The notes under the pieces are model-generated. The model was not told the DNA's origin and made no database searches. It saw nothing but the letters and a program-made list of their open reading frames with translations. Positions 50,295 to 59,290 of a stretch of 64,000 nucleotides of DNA are shown in pieces. The position numbers were made by a program, and so were the translations under genes. Positions within the stretch are counted from its first letter, which is position 1. The number at the start of each line of letters is the position of its first letter. The DNA is from Nocardioides pocheonensis. GTDB lineage: Bacteria > Actinomycetota > Actinomycetes > Propionibacteriales > Nocardioidaceae. Location of the stretch: contig NZ_RJSF01000040.1 in the NCBI RefSeq assembly GCF_003725535.1, positions 711,477-775,476 of the forward strand, written 5' to 3'.

Positions 50295-50786
50295 TCACAC
50301 GACGGCGCCGTCGTCCCAGCCGCCGTCGGGGTCCTTCGGGCCGCCCATCGTCGCGACCAGGTAGCCGAAGCCGCCGACGAACCAGAGGAGCGCGAGGAAC
50401 CCCAGGGGTGACGGTAGCGAGACGTGGAGCACGATGCAGACCAGCACCACCGTCGGCACGCCGAAGAGCCCGAGCCAGGCCACCAGCCTCAACCCGTGCG
50501 GCCTCGGCACCGGGGGCGGCGGAGGCGGGACGAACCCCTCCTCGTCCTCGGCGGGCGTCCACGACCGCGGTCCCAGCTCCGCGGCGAGCTCATGGCTCAC
50601 GGGCGGCTCGGTCGACGCGTCCGCGGCGGGTTCGGGCGTCGGGTCCGCGGCCGGTACGTCGGGACGGTCGCCGTAGTGGTCGACGATCGACTGCCAGACC
50701 GCGTCCTCGCGCGCCCGGCGGGCCGCCTCGTCGCCGCTGCCGCCGGTGAACCCCTCGTTGCCGCTGCCGCCCGCCTCGCCCGTCAA
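50295..50786 (-). CDS. Hypothetical membrane protein with Pro-rich linker
   Basis: A 163-aa protein with a Gly-rich and acidic N-terminal half, a Pro-rich linker (PPPPPPVPRP), two membrane helices (about 101-121 and 126-146) and a short acidic tail. I do not recognise the family beyond its presence in actinobacteria. It overlaps the hydrolase stop by 4 nt, so the two are co-transcribed from the minus strand. Confidence 0.75.
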   Translation of the reverse strand: MTGEAGGSGNEGFTGGSGDEAARRAREDAVWQSIVDHYGDRPDVPAADPTPEPAADASTEPPVSHELAAELGPRSWTPAEDEEGFVPPPPPPVPRPHGLRLVAWLGLFGVPTVVLVCIVLHVSLPSPLGFLALLWFVGGFGYLVATMGGPKDPDGGWDDGAVV

Positions 50787-51550
50787 GGTGCGGTGACCCT
50801 CCGGACGAACTCGGCCGACTCCTCGAAGATCTGCGGTGCGTCGTTGTCCAGCGTGGCCACGTGGTAGCTGTTCTCGAGCACCCGCTCGGTCACGTCACGC
50901 GACGAGACGCTGCCCAGGATGATCCGCGCCGACGACGGGTCGACCACGTGGTCCTCGGCGGATCGGAAGAGGAGCAGGGGGGCCGTGACCTTGGGCAGGT
51001 CCTCGCGGACCTCCTTCCAGGTGACGATCATCGAGTGCAGCGCACGCAGCGGTGTGCGGTCGTAGCCGTGCTCGGAGACCCCCGGCTTCTTGATGTCGTT
51101 GGCGATCCCGGGCATCGACTTCACGACGTACTTGAGCGCCGGCAGGGCGAGCAGCTGCTTGTTCGTGCTGGCGACGGCGGGGTTCACCAGGACGAGGCCG
51201 GCCACGTCGCGCGGGTGCTTCGCGGCCAGCCAGATCGCCAGGCAGCCGCCCATCGAGAGGCCGCCCACGACCACGACGTCGCAGCGCGCCCTGAGGGCCT
51301 CGAACTCGCGCTCGATCGCCTCGTAGTAGTGGCCGAAGGTCGTGGGCAGCATGTCCTGCCACCGGGTGCCGTGGCCGGGCAGCAGCGGCACGGACACGGC
51401 GTACCCCTGCTCGGCGAGGTAGCGGCCCCAGGGCACCATCGACGCCGGTGAACCGGTGAAACCGTGACTGAGCAGCACGCCGACCCGCCTGCCGGAGCCG
51501 TCCGGTGTGCCATCGCTCTGGAACGGCTCGGCGTGGGGTGCCAGTGCCAC
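50783..51550 (-). CDS. Alpha/beta hydrolase, monoacylglycerol lipase-like
   Basis: A 255-aa alpha/beta-hydrolase with the nucleophile elbow GGLSMGG (Ser99), an HGF oxyanion region near the N-terminus, an acid residue in the SAEDHVVD segment and the catalytic His in SYHVATLDND. This matches bacterial monoacylglycerol lipases and esterase carboxylesterases. GTG 51550 was chosen over 51604 because a GAGGGA site lies 6 nt upstream. A PlsC-like acyltransferase is divergent, which supports glycerolipid metabolism. Confidence 0.85.
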   Translation of the reverse strand: MALAPHAEPFQSDGTPDGSGRRVGVLLSHGFTGSPASMVPWGRYLAEQGYAVSVPLLPGHGTRWQDMLPTTFGHYYEAIEREFEALRARCDVVVVGGLSMGGCLAIWLAAKHPRDVAGLVLVNPAVASTNKQLLALPALKYVVKSMPGIANDIKKPGVSEHGYDRTPLRALHSMIVTWKEVREDLPKVTAPLLLFRSAEDHVVDPSSARIILGSVSSRDVTERVLENSYHVATLDNDAPQIFEESAEFVRRVTAP

Positions 51551-51651
51551 CGGGATCCCTCGTTTCAGGTCAGCCGGCGGGGCTCCGCCGGGCCGGTCGC
51601 CCACGGACTGGGCAGGATGTCCTCATCGTTTCACGGGCACCCCAGAGGGGC

Positions 51652-51657
51652 TAGGGT
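51652..51657 (+). promoter_or_regulatory. -10 element TAGGGT of the acyltransferase gene
   Basis: TAGGGT predicts a start near 51664 and a short leader with GGAGGAGG just before the TTG. Confidence 0.45.
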
Positions 51658-51680
51658 GCGGGGGACGGAGGAGGTCTGGG

Positions 51681-52472
51681 TTGTTCTACTGGTTCCTGAA
51701 GTGGATCGCACTCGGTCCGCTGCTGCGCCTGGTGTTCCGTCCCCAGGTCGAAGGCGCCGAGAACGTCCCCTCGGAGGGACCGGCGATCCTCGCCAGCAAC
51801 CACCTCTCCTACGCCGACTGGCTGTTCATGCCGCTCACGCTCCCGCGGCGGGTCACCTTCGTGGCGAAGGCGGAGTACTTCAACACGCCGGGCATCAAGG
51901 GCTGGTTCCAGCGGATGTTCTTCTCGGGGTCCGGCCAGGTCCCGATCGACCGCTCCGGCGCGTCCGCGGCCGAAGGAGCGCTGACCGCCGCGAAGCGGGT
52001 CCTGGCCGACGGTGAGCTCTTCGGCATCTACCCCGAGGGCACCCGCTCCCACGACGGGCGGCTCTACCGCGGGAAGACAGGCGTCGCGCGGCTGGCTCTG
52101 GAGACCGGGGTGCCGGTGATCCCGGTCGCGGTCGTGGGCACCGACGTGGTGGCGCCCCCGGGCAAGAAGTTCGGGTCGTTCACCCGGCCCGTCGTGCGCT
52201 TCGGCAAGCCGCTGGACTTCGAGCGCTACGAGGGCCTCGACAACGACCGGTACATCCTCCGCTCGGTGACCGACGAGATCATGTACGAGATCATGAAGCT
52301 CTCCGGGCAGGAGTACGTCGACATGTACGCCAGCCGTGCCAAGGAGGAGGCCAAGCGGGTGGAGGCCGCCGCCCGCGCTGCGCAGCGTGCGACCGCGGCG
52401 CAGGCCGAGGGGGTCGTGGAGGCGGCAGCCGGCGCGGACGCCGACGCCAGCCCCGAGACCAAGGCCTCGTAG
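51681..52472 (+). CDS. 1-acyl-glycerol-3-phosphate acyltransferase family protein (PlsC-like)
   Basis: A 263-aa membrane-associated acyltransferase with the catalytic HX4D motif in NHLSYADW (His41, Asp46) and the glycerophosphate-binding motif YPEGTRS at about 117. It probably adds an acyl chain to lysophosphatidate or a related acceptor. The C-terminal 40 residues are Ala/Glu-rich and non-conserved. TTG start follows GGAGGAGG by 5 nt; the longer open frame upstream gives no family match. Confidence 0.88.
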   Translation: MFYWFLKWIALGPLLRLVFRPQVEGAENVPSEGPAILASNHLSYADWLFMPLTLPRRVTFVAKAEYFNTPGIKGWFQRMFFSGSGQVPIDRSGASAAEGALTAAKRVLADGELFGIYPEGTRSHDGRLYRGKTGVARLALETGVPVIPVAVVGTDVVAPPGKKFGSFTRPVVRFGKPLDFERYEGLDNDRYILRSVTDEIMYEIMKLSGQEYVDMYASRAKEEAKRVEAAARAAQRATAAQAEGVVEAAAGADADASPETKAS

Positions 52473-52496
52473 CCCCGCGGCTGCCGCGCTCCCCGC

Positions 52497-52994
52497 ATGA
52501 CGATCCACTCGTCGAACCCGTTCGCCACCGAACCCGACCCCGTACGCCGCTTCCGCGGCCGGCTCGGAGGGGCGGTCTCGCTGTGGACCACGGGCGCCGG
52601 CGCCGCTCGGGCCGGCCTGACGGTCGCGTCGGTCATGGTCGCCAACGGCTCGCCCGGTCGCCTGCTCGGGCTGCTCGACCCGGATGCGACGCTCACCGAG
52701 GAGCTGCTCCGCACCGGCCTCGGAGTCGTCCAGCTGCTCGAGTGGGACGACCGCGACCTGGCGGACGCCTTCGGTGGGGTGGCTCCCGCACCCGGCGGTC
52801 CCTTCGTGGGCGGCACCTGGCAGGAGACCGACCACGGGCCGCTCCTCGAGGGGCGGACCCACGCGCTCGTGGCCGTGGAGTCGGCGGTCGAGGTCGGCTG
52901 GTCGTTGCTGGTCACGACGACGACGGAGCAGGTGGTCGTGGTCGAGGAGCGCCGCCCGCTGGAGCACCGCCGAGGGCGGTACCTGACTCCGTAG
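52497..52994 (+). CDS. Flavin reductase-like (FMN-binding split-barrel) protein
   Basis: A 165-aa protein of the flavin reductase family. The N-terminal AVSLWTTGAGAARAGLTVAS and the VMVANGSPGRLLGLLD region correspond to the FMN-binding strands. It may reduce flavin with NAD(P)H for a partner oxygenase, but none is encoded beside it. It follows the acyltransferase by 24 nt on the same strand and has no strong ribosome site. Confidence 0.82.
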   Translation: MTIHSSNPFATEPDPVRRFRGRLGGAVSLWTTGAGAARAGLTVASVMVANGSPGRLLGLLDPDATLTEELLRTGLGVVQLLEWDDRDLADAFGGVAPAPGGPFVGGTWQETDHGPLLEGRTHALVAVESAVEVGWSLLVTTTTEQVVVVEERRPLEHRRGRYLTP

Positions 52995-53151
52995 CGCGCG
53001 CCGCCGGGCCCGCTCGGGTCCCGTGGGCCCGTCGGCCTCAGCTCGCGACCGGCTCGGCCGATGGGAACACGACCACATCTCGGAGGGGAAGTCACCGGGA
53101 AGAACCGGGGTACGGGTAGCGTTGCGGTAGCAGACGGAAGAGGAGACGCAG

Positions 53152-53460
53152 ATGGTGCTTTTTCGCCGCCAGCTCGGCGACGTGCTCCGCGGTGAGCGGA
53201 TGCGTCGCGGCATGACCCTGCGGGAGCTCTCCTCCGAGGCCCGGATCAGCCTGGGCTACATCTCCGAGATCGAGCGCGGCCAGAAGGAAGCCTCCTCCGA
53301 GCTGCTGTTCTCGCTGTGCGAGGCGCTCGAGGTGCCGTTGTCCGAGGTGCTGCGCGAGGTCAGCGACACGGTCGCGATCGAGGAGCAGCGCGTCGCGGCC
53401 GAGACGGCCGTCGAGCGCGTGCCCGCGCGGGCCGGCGCCGTGGTCGCGTCCGCGGCCTGA
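53152..53460 (+). CDS. clgR: XRE-family transcriptional regulator ClgR
   Basis: A 102-aa regulator with a helix-turn-helix (residues 8-62: LGDVLRGERMRRGMTLREL to SLGYISEIERG) that closely matches ClgR, the activator of clp protease genes and, in mycobacteria, of the psp system. ClgR proteins end in a signal that makes them Clp substrates; the short Ala-rich C-terminus here fits that. GAAGAGGAG is a good ribosome site. No clp or psp genes are next to it, so its targets are elsewhere. Confidence 0.9.
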   Translation: MVLFRRQLGDVLRGERMRRGMTLRELSSEARISLGYISEIERGQKEASSELLFSLCEALEVPLSEVLREVSDTVAIEEQRVAAETAVERVPARAGAVVASAA

Positions 53461-53465
53461 CCCGG

Positions 53466-53497
53466 GGCGAATTCACAACTTCAGTAGCGAATTCGCC
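53466..53497. terminator. Inverted repeat between clgR and the WS/DGAT gene
   Basis: GGCGAATTC (53466-53474) pairs with GAATTCGCC (53489-53497) across 14 nt, between convergent genes. It is less GC-rich than the other terminators here and could also be a protein site. Confidence 0.55.
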
Positions 53498-53499
53498 GC

Positions 53500-54906
53500 T
53501 CACGCGACCCCGGTCGCACTCTCCAGCAGGTCCAGCTCCTCGTCGAGGAAGGTCAGCAGCCGCTGCAGGTGCGGCACCGACCGGCGGCACCCGGTCAGGC
53601 CGAAGCACATGTCGTCGGCGTAGCTGTTGCAGGTGATGTTCAGGGCCATGCCCTGCATCGGCACCGAGACCGGGTAGGTGCCGGTGAGCCGGGCGCCGTT
53701 GAGGTACTGCGTCGACCGCGGCCCGGGCACGTTGGAGATGATCAGGTTGAACGGCGGCCGGACGATGCCGTTGAGCCGCAGCATCGGGATCACGATCGAC
53801 GGAGCCATGCCGAGCGCGCTCATCGCGATGATCTGGTTCGGCGTCATCGAGCCGAGTGCTTCCTTGCCGGCCTTCATCGACCCGTGGATCGAGCTGAGCC
53901 GGTCGGCCGGGTCGGCCAGGTCGGTGCCCAGGCGGACCATCACGGAGCCGACCGCGTTGCCGCCGCCGCCTGACATCGAGTCCGCCCCGCGCGACTTGAG
54001 CCCGACCGGGACCATCGAGACGAGCGACGAGCTCGGCAGCCGGCCGAGCTCCTGGAGGTAGGACCGCACGGCACCGCTGCACATCGCCAGCACCACGTCG
54101 TTGAGGGTGGTGCCGCTGGCCTTCGAGATCGCGCGGATCCGGTCGAGGGGCCAGTCCTGGGCGGCAAACCGGCGCGACCCGGTGATGTTGACGTTGAACA
54201 TCGTCTTCGGCGCGTGCAGCGACAGGGCCGAGGTCTCGTTGCGGATGCCCTTCGTGAGCGTCTTGATGAACGCCGCGGGCAGGCCGGCCGCCTCCGCCGT
54301 GAGGCCCATCGCCGTGCGCAGGGCGCTCATCGGCACCTCGGCCAGGCTGTGCTCCGCCTCCTCACGTGCCTTCGCGGTGCGCTTCAGCGCCCGGGCGTCG
54401 AACGGCAGCGGCATGTCGCGCTTGTCGGGGTCGGTGGTGAGCACGCTCTGCATCAGGCGCATCGCCGAGATGCCGTCGACCAGCGCGTGGTGCATCTTGG
54501 TGTACATCGCCACGCGGCCGTCGGACAGCCCCTCGATGATGTGCGCCTCCCACAACGGGCGCTCGCGGGCGAGGCGGGTGCCGTGCAGCCGGCTGACCAG
54601 CTCGAGCAGCTCGCGGACGCGTCCGGGCTGGGGGAGAGCGTTGTGGCGGACGTGGTGCTCGATGTCGAACTGCTTGTCCTCGGCCCAGACCCACTGACCG
54701 AGGCTGCCGACCGACAGCGTGGGCCGCTTCTTGAACAGCGGCGCGATCTCCTCGACGGCCAGGGCGGACTCGAAGAGGCGTCGGGCGAAGTCGTCGCCGG
54801 CGTCGTCGGGCTTCTCGAACAGCTGCAGCCCGGCGACGTGCATCGGCTGGCTGCGCGTCTCCGCGAGGAGGAAGCCGAGGGAGGTGGGGTCGATGATCGC
54901 GGGCAT
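53500..54906 (-). CDS. Wax ester synthase/diacylglycerol acyltransferase (WS/DGAT)
   Basis: A 468-aa acyltransferase that makes triacylglycerol or wax esters from acyl-CoA, the storage-lipid route common in actinobacteria. The active-site motif HHALVDG is at 139-145, with the second helix signatures PLWEAHI and NVPGP further on. It is a single gene, divergent from the GMC oxidoreductase, with 13-bp direct repeats between them. An acyl-CoA ligase and PlsC gene in the window are related in pathway but not in the same operon. Confidence 0.94.
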   Translation of the reverse strand: MPAIIDPTSLGFLLAETRSQPMHVAGLQLFEKPDDAGDDFARRLFESALAVEEIAPLFKKRPTLSVGSLGQWVWAEDKQFDIEHHVRHNALPQPGRVRELLELVSRLHGTRLARERPLWEAHIIEGLSDGRVAMYTKMHHALVDGISAMRLMQSVLTTDPDKRDMPLPFDARALKRTAKAREEAEHSLAEVPMSALRTAMGLTAEAAGLPAAFIKTLTKGIRNETSALSLHAPKTMFNVNITGSRRFAAQDWPLDRIRAISKASGTTLNDVVLAMCSGAVRSYLQELGRLPSSSLVSMVPVGLKSRGADSMSGGGGNAVGSVMVRLGTDLADPADRLSSIHGSMKAGKEALGSMTPNQIIAMSALGMAPSIVIPMLRLNGIVRPPFNLIISNVPGPRSTQYLNGARLTGTYPVSVPMQGMALNITCNSYADDMCFGLTGCRRSVPHLQRLLTFLDEELDLLESATGVA

Positions 54907-54947
54907 TGGCCGATCCTCGCGTCTGGACCGAGGAGTTGGGAAGTCGG

Positions 54948-54986
54948 TGTCCGAACCCGCCGTCCGGACACGCTGTCCGAACCCGC
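54948..54986. promoter_or_regulatory. Direct and inverted repeats in a divergent promoter region
   Basis: TGTCCGAACCCGC occurs at 54948-54960 and again at 54974-54986 (26-bp period), and CGGACA (54965-54970) between them pairs with each TGTCCG. It lies 42-80 nt upstream of the WS/DGAT start and just before the -10 element of the GMC gene, a position for a shared operator. Confidence 0.5.
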
Positions 54987-55018
54987 GGTCTGCCCTGCCG
55001 CGGCTCGTCGCCGCGGAG

Positions 55019-55024
55019 TAGGTT
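55019..55024 (+). promoter_or_regulatory. -10 element TAGGTT, leaderless promoter
   Basis: TAGGTT ends 7 nt before the GTG at 55032, which fixes the start of the GMC gene. Confidence 0.55.
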
Positions 55025-55031
55025 GCGCAGT

Positions 55032-56612
55032 GTGACGGAGGCGACGTACGACTACGTGGTGGTGGGGTCCGGCAGCGCCGGCGCGGTCCTCGCGGCGCGT
55101 CTCACCGAGGATCCCGGCGTCACCGTGCTGCTGCTCGAGGCGGGCGGTGACTCCGACGCCGACGAGGTCAACATCCCGGCGGCCTTCGCGTCCCTGTTCA
55201 AGACCAAGTGGGACTGGAACTACTCCACGACCGGGCAGAAGCAGCTCCACGGCCGGCGGGCCTACTGGCCGCGGATGAAGGCGCTCGGCGGCTGCTCGGC
55301 GATGAACGCGATGATCTACATCCGCGGCAACCGCGCCGACTACGACACCTGGCGCGACCAGTACGGCGCGACCGGCTGGGGCTTCGACGACGTGCTGCCG
55401 TTCTTCGTCAGGGCCGAGCACAACACCCGCTTCGGGGCTCCGCTGCACGGTCAGGACGGCCCGCTCTGGGTCGAGGACCGGCGCTGGACCCACGAGCTGA
55501 CCACGGCGTACGTCGAGAGCGCGGTCAGCGACGGCGTCAAGCGCAACGACGACTTCAACGGCGTCGAGCAGGAGGGTGCCGGCCTCTACCAGGTCACGTG
55601 CCGCAAGGGTCGACGGTGGTCGACGTACGAGGCGTACCTGCGGCCGGCGCAGGCACGGGAGAACCTGACGATCACGACGTTCGCGCTGGCGACGCGGATC
55701 GAGCTGGACGGCGACCGGGCCACCGGGGTGACCTTCCGCCAGGGCGGCCGCGAGCACACGGTCTCGGCGCGGCGTGAGGTGCTGCTCTGCGGTGGTGCGA
55801 TCAACAGCCCGCAGCTCCTGATGCTCTCGGGGATCGGCCCGGCCACGCACCTGCGTGAGCACGCGATCGACGTCCGCGTCGACCTGCCCGGCGTCGGAGC
55901 CAACCTGCAGGACCATCCCGTCGTGCCGATGATCTGGCACACGACCGGCACCACCGACCTGGCCGACTTCAACAACGTCCGCGGCCTGCTGCGCTGGATG
56001 GCGCGGGGGAGCGGGCCGCTGACCTCGAACGTCGGCGAGGGCGGGGCGTTCTTCCGGTCGCGCGAGGGGCTGTCCGCCCCGGACGTCCAGATCCACGTCG
56101 CGCCGTCGGGCTTCTACGACAACGGCTTCCACGAGCCGACGTCGCGGATGTTCACCGCGGGCGTCACGCTGGTCTCGGTCGCGAGCAGGGGGTCCCTGCG
56201 GCTGCGGTCCGCCGACCCGGCCATCCACCCGGCGATCGACCCGGCGTACTTCGACGACCAGGTCGACCTGGACGCGATGCTGGCCGGCATGCGCCGCACC
56301 TGGGACACCTGCCGGCAGGGTCCGCTCGCGCGCTTCCTCGACCGGCCGTGGGAGCTGCCGGCGGAGCCGACCGACGACGACCTGCTCGAGCACGTGCGTC
56401 GCCGCGCGCAGACCCTCTTCCACCCGGTCGCCACCTGCGCGATGGGGACCGGGGAGGACGCCGTGGTCGACCCGTCGCTCGCCGTGCGCGGAGTCACCGG
56501 CCTGCGCGTCGTCGACGCGTCCGTCATGCCTGTCGTTCCCCGGGGGAACACCAACGCACCGACCATCATGATCGCCGAGAAGGCGGCCGACGAGATCAGG
56601 AAGAGCTCATGA
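55032..56612 (+). CDS. GMC-family oxidoreductase (choline dehydrogenase/alcohol oxidase-like)
   Basis: A 526-aa FAD enzyme that oxidises a primary alcohol to an aldehyde. The FAD motif GSGSAGAVLAARL is near the N-terminus, the GMC signature LGGCSAMNAMIYIRG follows at about 87-101, and the C-terminal active-site His lies in HPVATCAMG, with the closing NTNAPTIMIAEKAAD. It resembles choline dehydrogenase, but the substrate is not determined by sequence. The GTG at 55032 is leaderless. It overlaps the aldehyde dehydrogenase gene by ATGA, so the two act in sequence. Confidence 0.92.
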   Translation: MTEATYDYVVVGSGSAGAVLAARLTEDPGVTVLLLEAGGDSDADEVNIPAAFASLFKTKWDWNYSTTGQKQLHGRRAYWPRMKALGGCSAMNAMIYIRGNRADYDTWRDQYGATGWGFDDVLPFFVRAEHNTRFGAPLHGQDGPLWVEDRRWTHELTTAYVESAVSDGVKRNDDFNGVEQEGAGLYQVTCRKGRRWSTYEAYLRPAQARENLTITTFALATRIELDGDRATGVTFRQGGREHTVSARREVLLCGGAINSPQLLMLSGIGPATHLREHAIDVRVDLPGVGANLQDHPVVPMIWHTTGTTDLADFNNVRGLLRWMARGSGPLTSNVGEGGAFFRSREGLSAPDVQIHVAPSGFYDNGFHEPTSRMFTAGVTLVSVASRGSLRLRSADPAIHPAIDPAYFDDQVDLDAMLAGMRRTWDTCRQGPLARFLDRPWELPAEPTDDDLLEHVRRRAQTLFHPVATCAMGTGEDAVVDPSLAVRGVTGLRVVDASVMPVVPRGNTNAPTIMIAEKAADEIRKSS

Positions 56613-58129
56613 CCCTCACCGACAACGCCCCCGACCAGGGTGCCGTCGCCCGCCCGGCGACCTTCGACTCCCTCAACCCGCGCACCGGCGACGTCGCGGG
56701 CACCTACCCGGTGCACGGTGAGGCCGACGTGCGCGCAGCCGTCGCCCGTGCGCGTGAGGCATCGGCGTGGTGGGGCTCTCTCTCGTTCGACGAGCGCGAG
56801 GACCGGTTGACCACGTGGAAGGGCGTGGTCACGCGCCGGATCGCGCAGCTGGCCGACGTGATGCACCAGGAGACCGGCAAGCCGCACGGCGACGCGATGC
56901 TCGAGTGCGCACTGGCGATCGACCACCTCGCCTGGGCGGCCAAGCACGCCGGCAAGGTGCTCAAGCGGCACAAGGTGCCGAGCGGACTCGTGATGGCGAA
57001 CCAGAAGGCCACCGTCGAGTACCGCCCGCTCGGTGTCATCGGTGTGATCGGCCCGTGGAACTACCCGGTGTTCACGCCGATGGGCTCGATCGCCTACGCC
57101 CTCGCCGCGGGCAACGCCGTGGTGTTCAAGCCCAGCGAGTACACCCCGGGCGTGGGCGTCTGGCTCGCGGACACGTTCCACGAGGTGATCGACCAGCCCG
57201 TCCTCCAGGTGGTCACGGGGCTCGGCGACACCGGCGCGGCGCTGTGCCGGGCCGGGGTCGACAAGATCGCCTTCACCGGGTCGACCGGCACCGGCAAGAA
57301 GGTGATGGCTGCTGCCGCGGAGTCGCTGACCCCGGTGCTGATCGAGGCCGGCGGCAAGGACGCGCTGATCGTCGACGAGGACGCCGACCTCGACGCGGCC
57401 GTCGACGGTGCCCTGTGGGGCGCGTGTGCCAACGCCGGCCAGACCTGCGCGGGCGTCGAGCGGGTCTACGTGCACGAGCGGGTGTACGACGAGTTCCTGT
57501 CCAAGGTCGTGGCTGCGGCCCAGGAGATCGACGCGACCGACGACCCGCAGGCGAAGATCGGCCCGATCACGATGCCCGGCCAGCTCGACATCATCCGCCG
57601 GCACATCGACGACGCGATCACGAAGGGCGGTCGGGCGCTCGTCGGCGGGCCTGAGGCGGTGGGCGAGCGGTTCGTCCAGCCGACGATCCTCGTCGACGTG
57701 CCCCAGGACTCCTCCGCCTGGACCGAGGAGACCTTCGGTCCCACCATGACGGTCGCCAAGGTCAAGGACATGGACGAGGCGGTCGCGCTGACGAACGACT
57801 CGCGCTACGCGCTCGGGTCCGCAGTGTTCTCGAAGTCCCGGGGCATGAAGATCGCCGAGCGGCTCCGGGTCGGGATGACCTCGATCAACGGCGTGATCAC
57901 GTTCGCCGGCGTGCCCTCGCTCCCGTTCGGGGGCATCGGGGACTCCGGGTTCGGCCGGATCCACGGTCCCGACGGACTCAAGGAGTTCACCTACGCCCAC
58001 GCGATCGCGCGCCAGCGGATGAAGCCACTGCTCGCCCTCACCACGTTCAAGCGGACCGAGAAGGCCGAGCAGCAGCTGGGCAAGATGATCACGATGTTGC
58101 ACGGGCGTGGATCGACGCTTCCCAAGTAG
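56609..58129 (+). CDS. NAD(P)-dependent aldehyde dehydrogenase (succinate-semialdehyde/betaine aldehyde type)
   Basis: A 506-aa ALDH-superfamily enzyme. The catalytic Cys is in NAGQTCAGVERV and the general-base Glu in EAGGKDAL, with the NAD fold in between (GSTGTGKKVM). The C-terminal 30 residues extend past the ALDH core. It would oxidise the aldehyde made by the coupled GMC enzyme to an acid. Choline to betaine is one candidate route, but a broad alcohol or diol route is equally possible. The next gene overlaps its end by 23 nt. Confidence 0.92.
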   Translation: MTLTDNAPDQGAVARPATFDSLNPRTGDVAGTYPVHGEADVRAAVARAREASAWWGSLSFDEREDRLTTWKGVVTRRIAQLADVMHQETGKPHGDAMLECALAIDHLAWAAKHAGKVLKRHKVPSGLVMANQKATVEYRPLGVIGVIGPWNYPVFTPMGSIAYALAAGNAVVFKPSEYTPGVGVWLADTFHEVIDQPVLQVVTGLGDTGAALCRAGVDKIAFTGSTGTGKKVMAAAAESLTPVLIEAGGKDALIVDEDADLDAAVDGALWGACANAGQTCAGVERVYVHERVYDEFLSKVVAAAQEIDATDDPQAKIGPITMPGQLDIIRRHIDDAITKGGRALVGGPEAVGERFVQPTILVDVPQDSSAWTEETFGPTMTVAKVKDMDEAVALTNDSRYALGSAVFSKSRGMKIAERLRVGMTSINGVITFAGVPSLPFGGIGDSGFGRIHGPDGLKEFTYAHAIARQRMKPLLALTTFKRTEKAEQQLGKMITMLHGRGSTLPK

Positions 58130-59237
58130 GCCGCATCCCGGCCCGTACGTCGACCTGGTCGTCGCGCGGGGCCGGACCTCCGTGCGGGCTCGCCTGGCCC
58201 GGCTGCGCTCGAAGTCCTGGCAGGTGGGTCAGTGTGCCGTGGCGGCCGGCGCCGCGTGGTTCATCGCGGCAGACGTGTTCGGGCACCGCACGCCGTTCTT
58301 CGCCCCGATCGCGGCGGTGGTGAGCCTCGGCACCAGCTACGGTCAGCGGCTGCGCCGGGTCGCCGAGGTGACCCTCGGGGTCGCGATCGGGGTCTTCCTC
58401 GGTGATCTCTTCACCCAGCTGGTCGGCTCGGGAGGGTGGCAGGTCGCTGTCATCGTCGGTCTCGCGATGACCTCGGCGCTCCTCCTCGACGCAGGCGCGA
58501 TCTTCGTGACCCAGGCGGCGGTGCAGAGCATCGTCGTGAGCACGTTGCTTCCCGACCCCGGGCAGGCGTTCCTGCGGTGGTCGGACGCGGTGATCGGCGG
58601 CGGGGTGGCACTGCTCGCCGCGGCCGTCGTACCGGCCGCGCCGCTGCGCCGTCCGCGGGAGCAGGCCGCGGTGGTCGTCCGGCGGATCTCGGCGCTGCTG
58701 CGGGCGAGCGCGGAGAGCATCGAGGACGGCGACGTCGACCGGGCGATGCGAACGCTCGCCGACGCCCGGACCACCGACGGCCTGGTCGCCGAGCTGCGCG
58801 CGGCCGCCGACGAAGGGCTCTCGGTGGTGGCGTCGTCACCCTTCCGGCGGAGCCACCGCGGCGGCCTGCGCCGGCTCACCGACCTCGTCGAGCCGCTGGA
58901 CTTCGCGCTGCGCAACACCCGCGTGCTGGCCCGTCGGGTCGCGGTCGCGAACTACCGCGACGAGCCGATTCCGCGCGAGTACGCCGGGTTCCTCCGTGAC
59001 CTGTCCGACGTCACCGACGGCATCGCGGAGGAGCTGAAGGCCGACCGGATGGCCAGCGGCGCTCGCGACCGGCTGTCCGCCCTCGCGCACGCCTCCAGCG
59101 AGCTGCCGCGCACTCCGGTGCTCTCGGCGGAGGTGGTGCTGGCCCAGATGCGCTCGATCCTCGCCGACCTGCTCGCGGTGACCGGGCTCGACCCGCTCGC
59201 CGCGACCGATCAGATCCCGCCGCTGGCGACCTCCTGA
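58107..59237 (+). CDS. FUSC-family membrane protein (aromatic acid exporter-like)
   Basis: A 376-aa protein with six or so membrane helices in the first 185 residues and a long helical cytoplasmic tail, the FUSC/ArAE layout. Members are thought to export aromatic or organic acids. The GTG at 58107 lies inside the end of the aldehyde dehydrogenase gene, 23 nt of overlap, so the gene is co-transcribed and may export the acid product (inference). No accessory membrane-fusion gene is adjacent. Confidence 0.82.
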   Translation: MDRRFPSRPHPGPYVDLVVARGRTSVRARLARLRSKSWQVGQCAVAAGAAWFIAADVFGHRTPFFAPIAAVVSLGTSYGQRLRRVAEVTLGVAIGVFLGDLFTQLVGSGGWQVAVIVGLAMTSALLLDAGAIFVTQAAVQSIVVSTLLPDPGQAFLRWSDAVIGGGVALLAAAVVPAAPLRRPREQAAVVVRRISALLRASAESIEDGDVDRAMRTLADARTTDGLVAELRAAADEGLSVVASSPFRRSHRGGLRRLTDLVEPLDFALRNTRVLARRVAVANYRDEPIPREYAGFLRDLSDVTDGIAEELKADRMASGARDRLSALAHASSELPRTPVLSAEVVLAQMRSILADLLAVTGLDPLAATDQIPPLATS

Positions 59238-59252
59238 GGACGGGCGGGCTCT

Positions 59253-59288
59253 CGAGCCGCCGTCCGCCTCGGGTTTCGAGCCGCCGTC
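59253..59288. repeat. Direct repeat of CGAGCCGCCGTC
   Basis: The 12-bp unit occurs at 59253-59264 and 59277-59288 in the convergent gap between the FUSC gene and the carboxylate-amine ligase. The GGGCGGGCTC before the first copy can pair imperfectly with it as a weak terminator. Confidence 0.4.
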
Positions 59289-59290
59289 GC

